Source: Mitsuaria chitosanitabida ATCC BAA-476 = NBRC 102408
GTDB taxonomy: Bacteria; Pseudomonadota; Gammaproteobacteria; Burkholderiales; Burkholderiaceae_C
Direction: 5' to 3'
DNA: 64,000 nucleotides
Assembly (NCBI RefSeq): GCF_001598255.1
Contig: NZ_BCYP01000033.1
Coordinates: 186,001 to 250,000 of the forward strand
Of this stretch, positions 8,909-17,965 are shown piece by piece (position 1 is the stretch's first letter; each line of letters begins with the position of its first letter). The position numbers and the translations under genes were made by a program. The notes beneath the pieces were generated by a model that was given only the letters and a program-made list of their open reading frames with translations, was not told the origin of the DNA and made no database searches.

Positions 8909-11900
8909 TCAGGCTTTCTCGATGTTGACGGTGAAGCTCTTGAACTCCGGCGTCTGCGTGTTGGCGTCGCCCACGAAGGGGGTCAGCGTGTTCACGAGAT
9001 AGCCGGGCTTGGCCACACCGACGAAGCCCCAATGGTTCGGCAGCCCCACGGTGTGCACCCGCTTGCCGCCGACGTCCAGGGACGCCACCCGCTTGGTCAC
9101 CACCGCCACGGCCTTGATGTAGCCGCGCATGGAGCTGACCTTGACCTGATCGCCGTTGGCGATGCCCTTCTCCTTCGCCAGTTCCTCGCCGATCTCCACG
9201 AACTGCTGCGGCTGGATGATCGCGCTGGTGCGCACGTTCTTGGTCCAGTAATGGAAGTGCTCCGTGAGCCGGTAGCTGGTCGCCACATACGGGAACTTGT
9301 CCGGCGTGCCGAACTGCTCCCGATCGCCCTTGAACGCGCGGCCGGCCGGATTGTTCTTGGCCTTGGCGTTGTTCGGGTGCATGGGATTGGTCGTCAGCGG
9401 CGACTCGAAGGGCTCGTAATGCTCGGGCAGCGGTCCGTCCACCATGCCGCTGGGCGCGAACAGCCGCGCCACGCCCTCGCCCGTCATGATGAAGGGCCGC
9501 ACCGCGTCCTCGTCATTGGGGTTGGCGTCGGGCCGGATGTCCGGCACGTCCGAGCCGCCCCACTTGTCGCCCATCCAGCTGATGAGCCGACGCTTGGGGT
9601 TCCAGGGCTTGCCCGTGGGATCGACCGAGGCGGCGTTGTAGAGGATGCGCCGGTTCGCCGGCCAGGCCCAGGCCCAGTTCAGCGTCTGGCCGATGCCCCA
9701 CGGATCGCTGTTGTCGCGCCGCGCCATCTGGTTGCCCGCCTGCGTCCAGGCGCCGGCGTAGATCCAGCAGCCCGAGCTGGTCGTGCCGTCGTCGCGCAGC
9801 AGGCCGAAGCCGGACAACTGCTCGCCCGCCTTCTGCAGGACCTTGGTCGGGTCCTTGGGGTCGGTCACGTCGGCCAGCGCCTTGCCGTTGTATTCCATCG
9901 CCAGCTCCTCGGCCGAGGGGCTGTTGGGAATCTTGTAGGGCCAGGTCAGGTTGACGATCGGATCGGGGAAGGCGCCGCCGTCCTTCTGGTACATCGCCCG
10001 CAGGCGCAGGAAGATCTCCGCGATGATCTCCGCGTCGCCCTTGGCCTCGCCCGGGGGCTCCGCGCCCTTCCAGTGCCACTGCAGCCAGCGGCCGGAGTTG
10101 GTCAGCGAGCCGTCCTCCTCCGCGAAGCAGGTGCTGGGGAAGCGGAACACCACCGTCTGGATCTCTTCGGACTTGACGTCGTTGTGCTCGCCGTAGTTCT
10201 TCCAGAACTCCGCGGTCTCGGTGTTGAGCGGATCGATGATCGCGAGGAACTTCAGCTTGGACAGGCTCTCGACGATCTTCTTCTTGTTGGGGAAGGACCC
10301 CACCGGGTTGAAGCCCTGGCAGATGTAGCCGTTGATCTTGCCCTGGTGCATCAGCTCGAAGGTCTGCAGGACGTCATAGCCCTTGTCCCACTTGGGCAGG
10401 TAGTGGAAGGCCCAGTCGTTCTCCTTGGTCGCGGCCTTGCCCCACCACGCCTTCTGCTGGCTGACGAAGAACTTGGGATAGTTCTGCCAGAAGCTCATCT
10501 GGTTGGGGCGCAGCGGCTTGGTGGCGCGGGTCTTGTAGTAGGTCTCCAGATCCTGCTCGGAGTCCTTGGCCAGCGACATGTAGCCCGTCAGCGAGGTCGA
10601 CAGCAGCCCCAGGTCGGTCAGGCCCTGGATGTTGCTGTGGCCGCGCAGCGCGTTCATGCCGCCGCCCGGCAGACCGATGTTGCCCAGCAGCAGCTGCACC
10701 AGCGCGCCGGTGCGGATGATCTGCGAGCCCTGGCTGTGCTGCGTCCAGCCCAGCGCGTACATGATGGTCATGACGCGGCCGGGGACCGAGGTGGTGGCGA
10801 TCTGCTTGCACACCTCGAGGAACTTGTCCTTGGGCGTGCCGGTGATCTCGCTGACCTTCTCCGGCGTGTAGCGCGCGTAGTGCTGCTTCATGACGTTGAG
10901 CACGCAGCGCGGGTGCTGCATCGTCATGTCGACACGGGCGAAGCCCTTCTCGTCCATCTCGTAGGCCCAGGACGCGTTGCTGTACGCGCGCTTGGTCTCG
11001 TCGTAGCCGGAGAACAGGCCCTCCTCGAACTTGTAGCCCTCATTGATGATGAAGGGCGCGTTCGTGTAATGCCGGACGTACTCGGTCTGGATCTTGTTGT
11101 TGCTCAGCAGGTAGTTGATGACGCCGCCCAGGAAGGCGATGTCGGACCCCGCCCGCACGGGGGCGTAGTAGTCGCTCATCGCGGCCGAGCGCGTGAAGCG
11201 CGGGTCCACGACGATGAGTCGCGCCTTGTTGTGCTTCTTGGCCTCGATGACCCACTTGAAGCCGCAGGGGTGCGCCTCGGCGGCATTGCCGCCCATGATC
11301 AGGACGAGGTCGGCGTTCTTGATGTCCACCCAGTGGTTGGTCATCGCACCGCGGCCGAACGTCGGGGCCAGACTGGCCACCGTCGGTCCGTGTCAAACGC
11401 GGGCCTGGTTGTCGAACGCGAGCATCCCCGTCGCGCGCATCGCCTTGTGGGTGATGTAGCCCGACTCGTTCGAGGATGCGGAGGCGCAGATCATGCCGCT
11501 GGACAGCCAGCGGTTCACGACCTTGCCGTCGGCGTTGTTGGCGATGAAATTCGCGTCGCGGTCCGCCTTGAGCAGCTTCACGAAGCGGTCCATCGCCTCG
11601 TCCCAGCTCACGCGCTTCCACTCCTTGGCGCCCGCCTCGCGGATCTCGGGGTACTTCAGGCGGTTCTCGCTGTGGACGAAGTCCAGCAGGCCCGCGCCCT
11701 TCGGGCACAGCGTCCCGCGATTGACCGGGTGATCCGGATCGCCCTCGATGTGGATGATGTTCGCGGCGACGTTCTTCGCGCGATCACCCAGCGAATACAT
11801 GATGATCCCGCAGCCCACCGAGCAATAGGGGCAGGTGTTGCGGGTCTCGGTCGCCCGGGCGAGCTTGAACTGGCGGGTCTCGGCCAGTGCAGCGGTTGGA

Positions 11901-11980
11901 GAGAATCCCAACGCGACGAGGCTGGAGCCCATGACGGCCGCCCCGCTCACCCGGAAGAAGTGCCTCCGGTTCATGTCCAT
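8909..11980 (-). CDS. fdnG: Formate dehydrogenase-N/O alpha subunit, selenoprotein with in-frame UGA
   Basis: Catalytic Mo/W-bis-MGD subunit oxidising formate to CO2 at the periplasmic face. The reading frame is interrupted only by TGA at 11393-11395. Read through as selenocysteine it gives 1023 aa with Sec at residue 196, the same position as E. coli FdnG. Seen: Tat signal [15 protein letters not shown]; the [4Fe-4S] motif CPYCSVGCG; ..AFDNQARV[11 protein letters not shown]; and a C-terminal molybdopterin dinucleotide domain ([20 protein letters not shown]). A SECIS-like hairpin follows the UGA. Annotation pipelines may split this gene into 11396-11980 and 8909-11380. First gene of fdnGHI-fdhE-selAB. 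Confidence 0.96.
11357..11395 (-). promoter_or_regulatory. UGA selenocysteine codon and SECIS-like hairpin in fdnG
   Basis: UGA is at 11395-11393 on the minus strand. Just downstream the mRNA folds into an apical stem GGCC-AGUCU-GGCC (11366-11378). The loop keeps the AGUCU of E. coli fdnG (whose apical part is AGCA-AGUCU-UGCU), and the spacing from the UGA matches. The compensatory change of the stem at constant loop is good evidence for a SelB-binding element. Confidence 0.88.
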
Positions 11981-12230
11981 GTCGTGCCTCCTGGGGCGGC
12001 GTCGTTGCCGGCCTGGGGTGAATCACGCGGCCGACACGCGGCCCGCTCGGCTATTTCGACACAAACGATGGGCTTTGTCCAATGCGGAATCACCCCCGGG
12101 ACGCATGGAGAAGACGCCCAACGCACCGGAAACTTTCCGGGCGTGCGCCCGATGGATTTGTGCGCTGCGATCCCCCTCCTTCGGGAGAGGCGCGCTCTTC
12201 ACTGGCGACTCCTCCGTTGCGGCGCAGCAT
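11981..12230. other. Intergenic region upstream of the fdn operon
   Basis: No convincing gene. On the minus strand a TTGGAC (12082-12077) followed 17 bases later by TCGAAA could be a weak sigma-70 promoter for fdnG, but the -10 match is poor. Short open frames on both strands here have no recognisable protein features. Confidence 0.4.
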
Positions 12231-12256
12231 GAAAAATGGCCGCACGCGGCGGCCAC
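12231..12256 (-). terminator. Rho-independent terminator of apbC
   Basis: Minus-strand hairpin GGCCGC..GCGGCC (arms 12249-12254 and 12238-12243) followed by ATTTTT, 21 bp after the apbC stop. Confidence 0.8.
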
Positions 12257-12276
12257 CCGAATGACGAGCGATGGGG

Positions 12277-13371
12277 TCAGGTGTTTTTCGAGATGGTGAT
12301 GGTCGGGAACTTCGACGAGTAGTCTTTCGCCTGCCCGGCCAGCTTCACGGCCACCTTGCGCGCGATGGCCTTGTAGGCCTGCGCATGCGGGCTGTCGGGC
12401 TCGGCGACCACCGTCGGCTTGCCGCTGTCGGCTTGCTCGCGGATCGACAGCGCCAGCGGCAGCGAGCCCAGCAGCTCCTGGCCGTACTGGTCCGCCATGC
12501 GCTGGCCACCGCCGCTGCCGAAGATGTGCTCGGCGTGGCCGCAGTTGCTGCAGACGTGGATGGCCATGTTCTCGACGATGCCCAGGATGGGCACGCCGAC
12601 CTTCTCGAACATCTTCAGGCCCTTCTTCGCATCGATGAGCGCGATGTCCTGCGGCGTCGTCACGATGACGGAGCCGCTCACCGGCACGCGTTGGGACAGC
12701 GTCAGCTGGATGTCGCCGGTGCCCGGGGGCATGTCGATGATCAGATAGTCCAGATCACGCCAGCGCGTCTGACGCAGCAGTTGCTCCAGCGCCTGCGTGG
12801 CCATCGGGCCGCGCCACACCATGGCCTGATCGTCCTCGACCAGGAAGCCGATCGACATCAGCTGCAGGCCGTGCGATTCCAGCGGCTCCATGGTCTGGCC
12901 GTCGGTGCTCTCGGGCCGGCCGTGGATGCCCAGCATCAGCGGGAGGCTGGGGCCGTAGATGTCGGCGTCCAGCAGGCCGACCTTCGCGCCCTCGGCGGAC
13001 AGCGCCAGCGCGAGGTTGGCGGCGGTCGTGCTCTTGCCGACGCCGCCCTTGCCCGAGGCCACGGCGACGATGTTCTTCACGCCGGGCAGCAGTTGCACAC
13101 CGCGTTGGACCGCGTGCGCGATGATCCTGGACGTCAGGCCGACGCTGACATTGCCGACGCCCGGCACCGTGCGCGCCGCGGCGACCAGCGCCGCGCGCAG
13201 GCCGTCGATCTGGCTGGCGGCCGGGTAGCCCAGTTCGATGTCGAAGCTGACCGAGTCACCCTGCACCTTCAGGTTGCGCAACTGCTTCGTGGTGACGAAG
13301 TCGCGGCCGGTATTGGGGTCGACGACCTGTTGCAGCGCCTGCAGCAGCGTGGCTTCTTGAATCTGGGACAT
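12277..13371 (-). CDS. apbC: Iron-sulfur cluster carrier protein ApbC/Mrp
   Basis: P-loop ATPase that carries and transfers Fe-S clusters in the cytoplasm; 364 aa. Seen: N-terminal MIP18/DUF59-like domain (residues 1-85), deviant Walker A SGKGGVGKS at residues 106-114, the Mrp signature DMPPGTGDIQLTL, and a CSNCGH pair (CxxC) that binds the bridging cluster. Start ATG 13371 (MSQIQEATLLQAL). Single gene with its own terminator at 12231-12256. Its position next to an Fe-S-rich dehydrogenase operon may be coincidental. Confidence 0.95.
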   Translation of the reverse strand: MSQIQEATLLQALQQVVDPNTGRDFVTTKQLRNLKVQGDSVSFDIELGYPAASQIDGLRAALVAAARTVPGVGNVSVGLTSRIIAHAVQRGVQLLPGVKNIVAVASGKGGVGKSTTAANLALALSAEGAKVGLLDADIYGPSLPLMLGIHGRPESTDGQTMEPLESHGLQLMSIGFLVEDDQAMVWRGPMATQALEQLLRQTRWRDLDYLIIDMPPGTGDIQLTLSQRVPVSGSVIVTTPQDIALIDAKKGLKMFEKVGVPILGIVENMAIHVCSNCGHAEHIFGSGGGQRMADQYGQELLGSLPLALSIREQADSGKPTVVAEPDSPHAQAYKAIARKVAVKLAGQAKDYSSKFPTITISKNT

Positions 13372-13456
13372 GGGCGGGGAATCGTAGAAACTCGTTCGGG
13401 AGAACGACGCCGCCGGACCGGGGCGTCGCGAATGGCGCGAAGTCTAGCGGGAATGA

Positions 13457-13494
13457 CAAAAGGGGTTGCAACTTGCGCTGCAACCCCTTTTATT
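13457..13494 (-). terminator. Strong terminator after the tRNA-Lys cluster
   Basis: A 13-bp perfect stem AAAAGGGGTTGCA / TGCAACCCCTTTT (13458-13470 with 13479-13491) directly follows the 3' end of the last tRNA-Lys on the minus strand. The T-rich arm on both strands means it could also act in the other direction. Confidence 0.9.
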
Positions 13495-13570
13495 TGGTGG
13501 GCCCTGAAGGATTCGAACCTTCGACCAACGGATTAAGAGTCCGCTGCTCTACCAACTGAGCTAAGAGCCC
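13495..13570 (-). tRNA. tRNA-Lys (anticodon CUU), copy 1
   Basis: 76 nt including encoded CCA. Acceptor GGGCTCT, D-arm AGCTCAGTTGGTAGAGC, anticodon loop CTCTTAA (CTT), T-loop GGTTCGAATCC. Identical to the copy at 13684-13759. Confidence 0.97.
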
Positions 13571-13683
13571 GAAATTCTTTGCTTCCTCAGCGATTCTTTT
13601 GAATCACTGCGAAGACCGCGAGTATGTCAGATATTCAGACCGCTTGCAAGATTCTCAATCGAAAACTTTGCAGAGTGTGCGGT

Positions 13684-13759
13684 TGGTGGGCCCTGAAGGA
13701 TTCGAACCTTCGACCAACGGATTAAGAGTCCGCTGCTCTACCAACTGAGCTAAGAGCCC
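13684..13759 (-). tRNA. tRNA-Lys (anticodon CUU), copy 2
   Basis: 76 nt with encoded CCA, base-for-base identical to copy 1 at 13495-13570. The 113-bp spacer between the two copies shows no promoter or gene that I can recognise. Confidence 0.97.
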
Positions 13760-13783
13760 CCAAGAATATCCAACTGAAGCAAC

Positions 13784-13859
13784 TGGTGGGTCGTGCAGGA
13801 TTCGAACCTGCGACCAACGGATTAAAAGTCCGCTGCTCTACCGACTGAGCTAACGACCC
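13784..13859 (-). tRNA. tRNA-Lys (anticodon UUU)
   Basis: 76 nt with encoded CCA. Acceptor GGGTCGT, anticodon loop CTTTTAA (TTT). The D-arm, anticodon stem and T-loop closely match the CUU isoacceptors, pointing to local duplication. First gene of the array in transcription order. Confidence 0.97.
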
Positions 13860-13946
13860 GAAGCCGTGCTTCAAGCAGTGAAGGCCGGGATGCCCCGACC
13901 TCCGCTGCGTCGCTTCGAGGTGTTTGCCCCTCAGCAGAGCCGCAGA

Positions 13947-14777
13947 TTATAGGACGATTTTTCGCGGGTGCGCAAGTGCTTTCAAATACTTCGTCACCAG
14001 CTCCGCCGCGGCCACCATCCCGAAGCCCGCCGTGACCGCCACGCTCGATCCATAGCCGTGGCAATTCAGGTTGCCGTCGATGTCGCAGGCCTCCGTCCCT
14101 TCGGGGCGGGTGACGGGCTCGCGCGAGAAGACGCAGCGCACGCCCATCTTTCCCTGCTTCGCGCCCGCGTGGAACTTGCGCAGCCGCTGACGCAGGCTGG
14201 CCAGCAGAGGATCGTGCGTGGTCTCGGACAGGTCCAGGATCTCGACGTCCTGCGGGCGACGCTTGCCGCCGGCCGCGCCGATGCAGATCTGGGGAAGCTG
14301 ATGCGCCCTCGCCCACGCGGCGAGCTGCGCCTTGGCGCGGACCTGGTCGCAGGCGTCGACGATGCCGTCCACCTCCACGCCGTTCAGCAGCGCGGGCCAA
14401 TTCGACTCGTCGACGAAGTCCTCGATGGTGAGGACCTCGCAGCCGGGGTGGATGTCGGCGATGCGCTGCTTCAGCGCCTCGGCCTTGGCCATCCCCAGCG
14501 TGCTGCCGAGCGCCTGCACCTGGCGATTGATGTTGGATTCGGCGACGTGGTCGAGATCGACCAGCACCAGCCGGGCGACGCCCATGCGCGCCAGCGCCTC
14601 CACGACCCAGGAGCCCACGCCGCCCAGGCCCACGACGCAGAAACGCGCCGCGCGCAGCCGCGCGTAATCACGGTCGCCGTGCAGGCGGCGCAGACCGCCG
14701 AAGCGGCGCTCCGCGTCGGCGTGCGCGGCGTCAGGATCGAGGGGCCCGTGCCCGGTGTCGAGGGTCAAGATCGTCAC
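13947..14777 (-). CDS. tcdA: tRNA threonylcarbamoyladenosine dehydratase TcdA
   Basis: E1-like ATP-dependent enzyme that cyclises t6A37 of tRNA to ct6A; 276 aa. Seen: nucleotide-binding GLGGVGS at residues 50-56, ..LVLVDLDHVAESNINRQ, VDACDQVRAK, and the C-terminal NCHGYGSSVAVTAGFGM segment typical of TcdA/CsdL. The ThiF/MoeB cysteines that bind zinc are absent, as expected. Follows cpoB by 53 bp in the same direction; a tRNA-modification gene next to tRNA-Lys, whose A37 carries t6A, is suggestive but probably chance. Confidence 0.92.
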   Translation of the reverse strand: MTILTLDTGHGPLDPDAAHADAERRFGGLRRLHGDRDYARLRAARFCVVGLGGVGSWVVEALARMGVARLVLVDLDHVAESNINRQVQALGSTLGMAKAEALKQRIADIHPGCEVLTIEDFVDESNWPALLNGVEVDGIVDACDQVRAKAQLAAWARAHQLPQICIGAAGGKRRPQDVEILDLSETTHDPLLASLRQRLRKFHAGAKQGKMGVRCVFSREPVTRPEGTEACDIDGNLNCHGYGSSVAVTAGFGMVAAAELVTKYLKALAHPRKIVL

Positions 14778-14830
14778 GCGCCAGGGCGCGTCTCATGTCG
14801 AAGCGGAACGGGCCGACAGCGGGGGCGCGC

Positions 14831-15655
14831 TCAGCGCAGGCCGGCCTGGCGTTCCTTGGCGGCCTTGGCCGCCTCGCTGCCGGGATACGCCTTCTGCAGG
14901 TCGTCCAGGGTCTTGCGAGCGGACTTGTTGTCCTTGAGCTCGATCTGGCAGTTGGCGATGGCCAGCAGGCTCTCGGCCGCGCGCGGGTGATCGGGGTTCG
15001 CGGCGACGAAGGCCTTGAACGTGGCGATCGCGCCCTTGTAGTCGCGCTTGCCGTATTGCGCATTGCCCAGCCAGAAGCGGACCGAATCGCCGTAGCCGCT
15101 CGCCGGGAAGCGCGTCAGGAAGGACGAGAACGCCGACACCGCCTCGTTGAAGTCGCCGCGACGGATCTGGCCCATGGCCGCGTCGAACTGGCGCTTCTCT
15201 TCGGGGTCGGCCTGGAATTCCTTGCCGTCCAGGGACACCTTCTGCGGCTCCAGCGGGCGCAGCCGGTTGTCCAGCGTGGCCGACTGGTCGGCCACCTTGC
15301 GTTGGGTGTCGGACAGATCGCGCGCCAGCTGTTCGTTCTGCCCGCGCATCTTGGCGAGCTCCGAACGCAGCGAATCGATCTGTCCGGACAGATCCAGCAG
15401 ACCGCGCCGGGCGGTCTCGAGCTGGCTCTGCAGATCAGCGATGCGAGCACGTTGCGCTTCCTCGCTCTGCGCCTGCTTGCTGCGCAGATCGAGGATGGCC
15501 TTGCGGGCCTCGTCGTCCTCGAAGAGCGCGGCGCGCGCGGGTTGCCCCGCCACGCCCAGAGCGAGCACCACGGTCAGCGCGGCGGCTTGCGCCACGGCGC
15601 CCAGATCGCGGCCGACGGAGAGTCGAGAGAATCGAGAAAGACGCAGCATGCTCAT
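14831..15655 (-). CDS. cpoB: Cell division coordinator CpoB (YbgF)
   Basis: Periplasmic Tol-Pal-associated protein that coordinates peptidoglycan synthesis with outer-membrane constriction; 274 aa. Seen: signal peptide (RDLGAVAQAAALTVVLALGVAGQPARA), an N-terminal coiled coil (residues 45-120, KQAQSEEAQRARIADLQSQL), then TPR repeats (FDAAMGQIRRGDFNEAVSAF, YGKRDYKGAIATF, LLAIANCQIEL). Start at 15655 or ATG 15649. It begins 9 bp after the pal stop, which places it in the tolB-pal-cpoB operon. Confidence 0.93.
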   Translation of the reverse strand: MSMLRLSRFSRLSVGRDLGAVAQAAALTVVLALGVAGQPARAALFEDDEARKAILDLRSKQAQSEEAQRARIADLQSQLETARRGLLDLSGQIDSLRSELAKMRGQNEQLARDLSDTQRKVADQSATLDNRLRPLEPQKVSLDGKEFQADPEEKRQFDAAMGQIRRGDFNEAVSAFSSFLTRFPASGYGDSVRFWLGNAQYGKRDYKGAIATFKAFVAANPDHPRAAESLLAIANCQIELKDNKSARKTLDDLQKAYPGSEAAKAAKERQAGLR

Positions 15656-15664
15656 GTCACCGAT

Positions 15665-16195
15665 TTACTTGTCGCGCAGTTCGACGCGACGGTTCTTGGC
15701 CCAGGCTTCTTCGGTGTGACCCGTGTCAGCCGGACGCTCCTTGCCGAAGCTCACCGGCTCGACCTGGTTGGACGACACGCCCAGCAGCGTCAGCGACTTG
15801 GCCACGGCCTCGGCGCGCTTCTGGCCCAGGGCCAGGTTGTACTCGCGGCCGCCGCGCTCGTCGGCATGGCCTTCCAGCGACAGCTGCAGCGTCTTCTTGT
15901 TGTTCAGACGCTTGGCGTGGTTCTCGATCAGCGAGCGGTAGTCGTCCTTGACCACGAAGCTGTCGAAATCGAAGTACACGACGCGCTGGTTGGACACGGC
16001 GGCGTCCAGCTGGGCGCCGAGGTCCACGGTCTGGACCGGACGCTGCGAACCGGCATTCGGGTCGGCCTTCGGCGGCTCGGCTTGCGCCACGGGGGCCTTC
16101 GTTTCGACCGGAGCCGGCTCATCCAGCTTGGTGGAGCTGCAGGCGGACAGGGCAGCCGCGGCCACCAGGCCGAGCATCAGTTTTTCGAATTTCAT
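15665..16195 (-). CDS. pal: Peptidoglycan-associated lipoprotein Pal
   Basis: Outer-membrane lipoprotein (176 aa) that anchors to peptidoglycan and binds TolB. Seen: lipoprotein signal ending in the lipobox LSAC (residues 16-19), a short linker, and an OmpA-like domain with VVYFDFDSFVVKDDY, LEGHADERGGREYNLALGQKRAEAV and ENHAKRL, including the Asp/Arg residues that bind diaminopimelate. Separated from tolB by 241 bp. Confidence 0.96.
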   Translation of the reverse strand: MKFEKLMLGLVAAAALSACSSTKLDEPAPVETKAPVAQAEPPKADPNAGSQRPVQTVDLGAQLDAAVSNQRVVYFDFDSFVVKDDYRSLIENHAKRLNNKKTLQLSLEGHADERGGREYNLALGQKRAEAVAKSLTLLGVSSNQVEPVSFGKERPADTGHTEEAWAKNRRVELRDK

Positions 16196-16436
16196 GGGCG
16201 TTCGCTCCTATGGGTCAAGGAAAGGCGGGGGGAGAAATGCAGGACCAGCCGGCCAACTGCGCCGCCGGTGAAGCCGCAAAGAAAGCAATTGTGAATCATC
16301 GGCTAACACAAAGGCGAGGCAGACGACACCTCGCGCAAGTCCCTATGCATGGGCGCGCTCGCGGCTCGCACAAGGCGGGCGAAGCGCGACGCCAACGTAG
16401 GCAAAGCGTGTGCCCGCGTGCGGCGCATGCATGGCG
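16196..16436. other. tolB-pal intergenic region
   Basis: 241 bp with no gene or strong hairpin that I can support. A GTTCGCTCCTATGGGTCAAGG stretch precedes pal on the plus strand. The gap is longer than usual between tolB and pal and may hold a separate pal promoter, but no clear -35/-10 pair is visible. Confidence 0.35.
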
Positions 16437-17813
16437 TCAGTTGCCGAACGGGCCCCAGGCCGGTTCGCGGATGTCGGCGACGTTCGGGGTGGCCAGCTTG
16501 GCCTTGACCTTGCCGTCCAGCGTCGAGGTCATCAGCACGTCCCGGCCGCCGGCGCGGGTCGCGTAGACGATCAGCTTGCCGTTGGGCGAGAAGCTCGGGC
16601 TCTCGTCGTCGCTGGTGTCGGTGATCTGCTGCACCTGGCTGCTGCCCAGGTCCATGACGCAGAGCTTGAAGGTGCCGCCGCCCACGCGCGTGATGTAGGC
16701 CATCGTGCGGCCGTCCGGGCTGATGGACGGGCTGATGTTGTAGTTGCCGGCGAAGGTGATGCGCTCGGCGCTGCCGCCGCTGGCCGCCATGCGGTAGATC
16801 TGCGGGGCGCCGCCGCGGTCGCTCACGAAGTAGATCGAGGCGCCGTCGGGCGAGTACACCGGCTCGGTGTCGATCGCCGAGGTCTGCGTCAGGCGCTTCA
16901 CGCCCGAGCCGTCCTTGTTGATCACGAACAGCTGCGAGCCGCCATCGCGCGACAGCGTCATCGCCAGTTGCTGACCGTTCGGGGAGAACGCCGGGGCGCT
17001 GTTGCTGCCGCGGAAGTCCGCGATCTTGCGGCGCTTGCCGGTGCGCAGGTCCTGGATCCAGACCACCGCCTTGCGGGTTTCGAAGGAGACGTAGGCCACT
17101 TCGTTGCCGTCGGGCGACCAGGCGGGCGAGATGATCGCCTCGGGGCTGTTGAGCACGGTCTGCTCGCCCTCGCCGTCCGCGTCGGCGACGCGCAGCGAGT
17201 AGCGGGGGCCGGCCTTGTTCACGTAGACCAGTCGGGTCGCGAAGACGCCGCGGTCGCCGGTGAGCTTCTGGTAGATCGCGTCGGCGATCTTGTGCGCGGC
17301 CAGGCGCAGGTCGGCGGCCACGACCGGGACGCTCTCGCTGCCCAGGTCGCTGCCCTTGACCACGTCCCACAGGCGGTAGCGCACGTCGAAGCGGCCATCG
17401 GCCAGACGCGTGGCCGAGCCCGCGGCCAGCGCGTCGGCGGCGCGGGCGCGCCAGTCGACGAACTGGGGCTGGGAGGTCTCGGTCATGCCGGCCTGCCCGG
17501 GGACGAGGCTGAACTGGCCGCTGCGCTCCAGGTCGGCGCGGATGATCGCGGCCAGCGGTTGGCCGGTCGTGCCTTCGTCCTTGAAATCGCTGATCGCGAT
17601 GGGCACGCGGCTGGCGCCGACACCGGCGATCTCGACGCGGAACTGCGCCCAGGCCGGCGTGCCGGCCATGAGCACGGCACCGAGTCCGGCCGCGCCGCCG
17701 AGCAGCGAGCGGCGCGTCAGTGCGGGCGAGGAGGTGGAGTCTTGGAGAGAGACGGACACGCCGCTGAGGTCAGCGGTCGCGGAACGGGAGATGGCGTTCG
17801 TTTTGGTGCTCAT
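16437..17813 (-). CDS. tolB: Tol-Pal system protein TolB, with a twin-arginine signal
   Basis: Periplasmic beta-propeller (458 aa) that links Pal with TolA. Seen: WD40/PD40-like repeats (IISPAWSPDGNEVAYVSF, APAFSPNGQQLAMTL, TEPVYSPDGASIYFVSDR, SPSISPDGRTMAYIT, ESPSFSPNGKLIVYAT) after the TolB N-terminal domain. The N-terminus is unusual: about 30 polar residues, then TRRSLLGGAAGLGAVLMAGTPAWAQ, a twin-arginine export signal with AxA cleavage. E. coli TolB uses a Sec signal. The gene is not preceded by tolQRA; rng lies upstream. Confidence 0.95.
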   Translation of the reverse strand: MSTKTNAISRSATADLSGVSVSLQDSTSSPALTRRSLLGGAAGLGAVLMAGTPAWAQFRVEIAGVGASRVPIAISDFKDEGTTGQPLAAIIRADLERSGQFSLVPGQAGMTETSQPQFVDWRARAADALAAGSATRLADGRFDVRYRLWDVVKGSDLGSESVPVVAADLRLAAHKIADAIYQKLTGDRGVFATRLVYVNKAGPRYSLRVADADGEGEQTVLNSPEAIISPAWSPDGNEVAYVSFETRKAVVWIQDLRTGKRRKIADFRGSNSAPAFSPNGQQLAMTLSRDGGSQLFVINKDGSGVKRLTQTSAIDTEPVYSPDGASIYFVSDRGGAPQIYRMAASGGSAERITFAGNYNISPSISPDGRTMAYITRVGGGTFKLCVMDLGSSQVQQITDTSDDESPSFSPNGKLIVYATRAGGRDVLMTSTLDGKVKAKLATPNVADIREPAWGPFGN

Positions 17814-17965
17814 CGGCTTGCAGAACGAATGGAGCCCCGATTGTGCCCGAGGCCCGCGTCCGTGTTACAGATCGCTGTGGTTACAAAGGGCAAAGCCCTC
17901 GGCAAGGAACGCTCCCGCACGTCCTGGCACCCCACACCGCCCCGGTGCCCGGGCGAGCGCTTCGC

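Noticed and set aside
8909-11380. fdnG as a pseudogene or two-gene split
   Set aside because: The single interruption is UGA at the conserved Sec position followed by a SECIS-like hairpin, with SelAB and tRNA-Sec encoded next to it.
8888-12232. An 1114-codon plus-strand open frame opposite fdnG
   Set aside because: Antisense shadow of a well-supported selenoprotein gene; no recognisable domain.
12023-12256. Small minus-strand ORF (77 codons) between fdnG and apbC
   Set aside because: It overlaps the apbC terminator, has no conserved-looking segment, and no clear ribosome-binding site.
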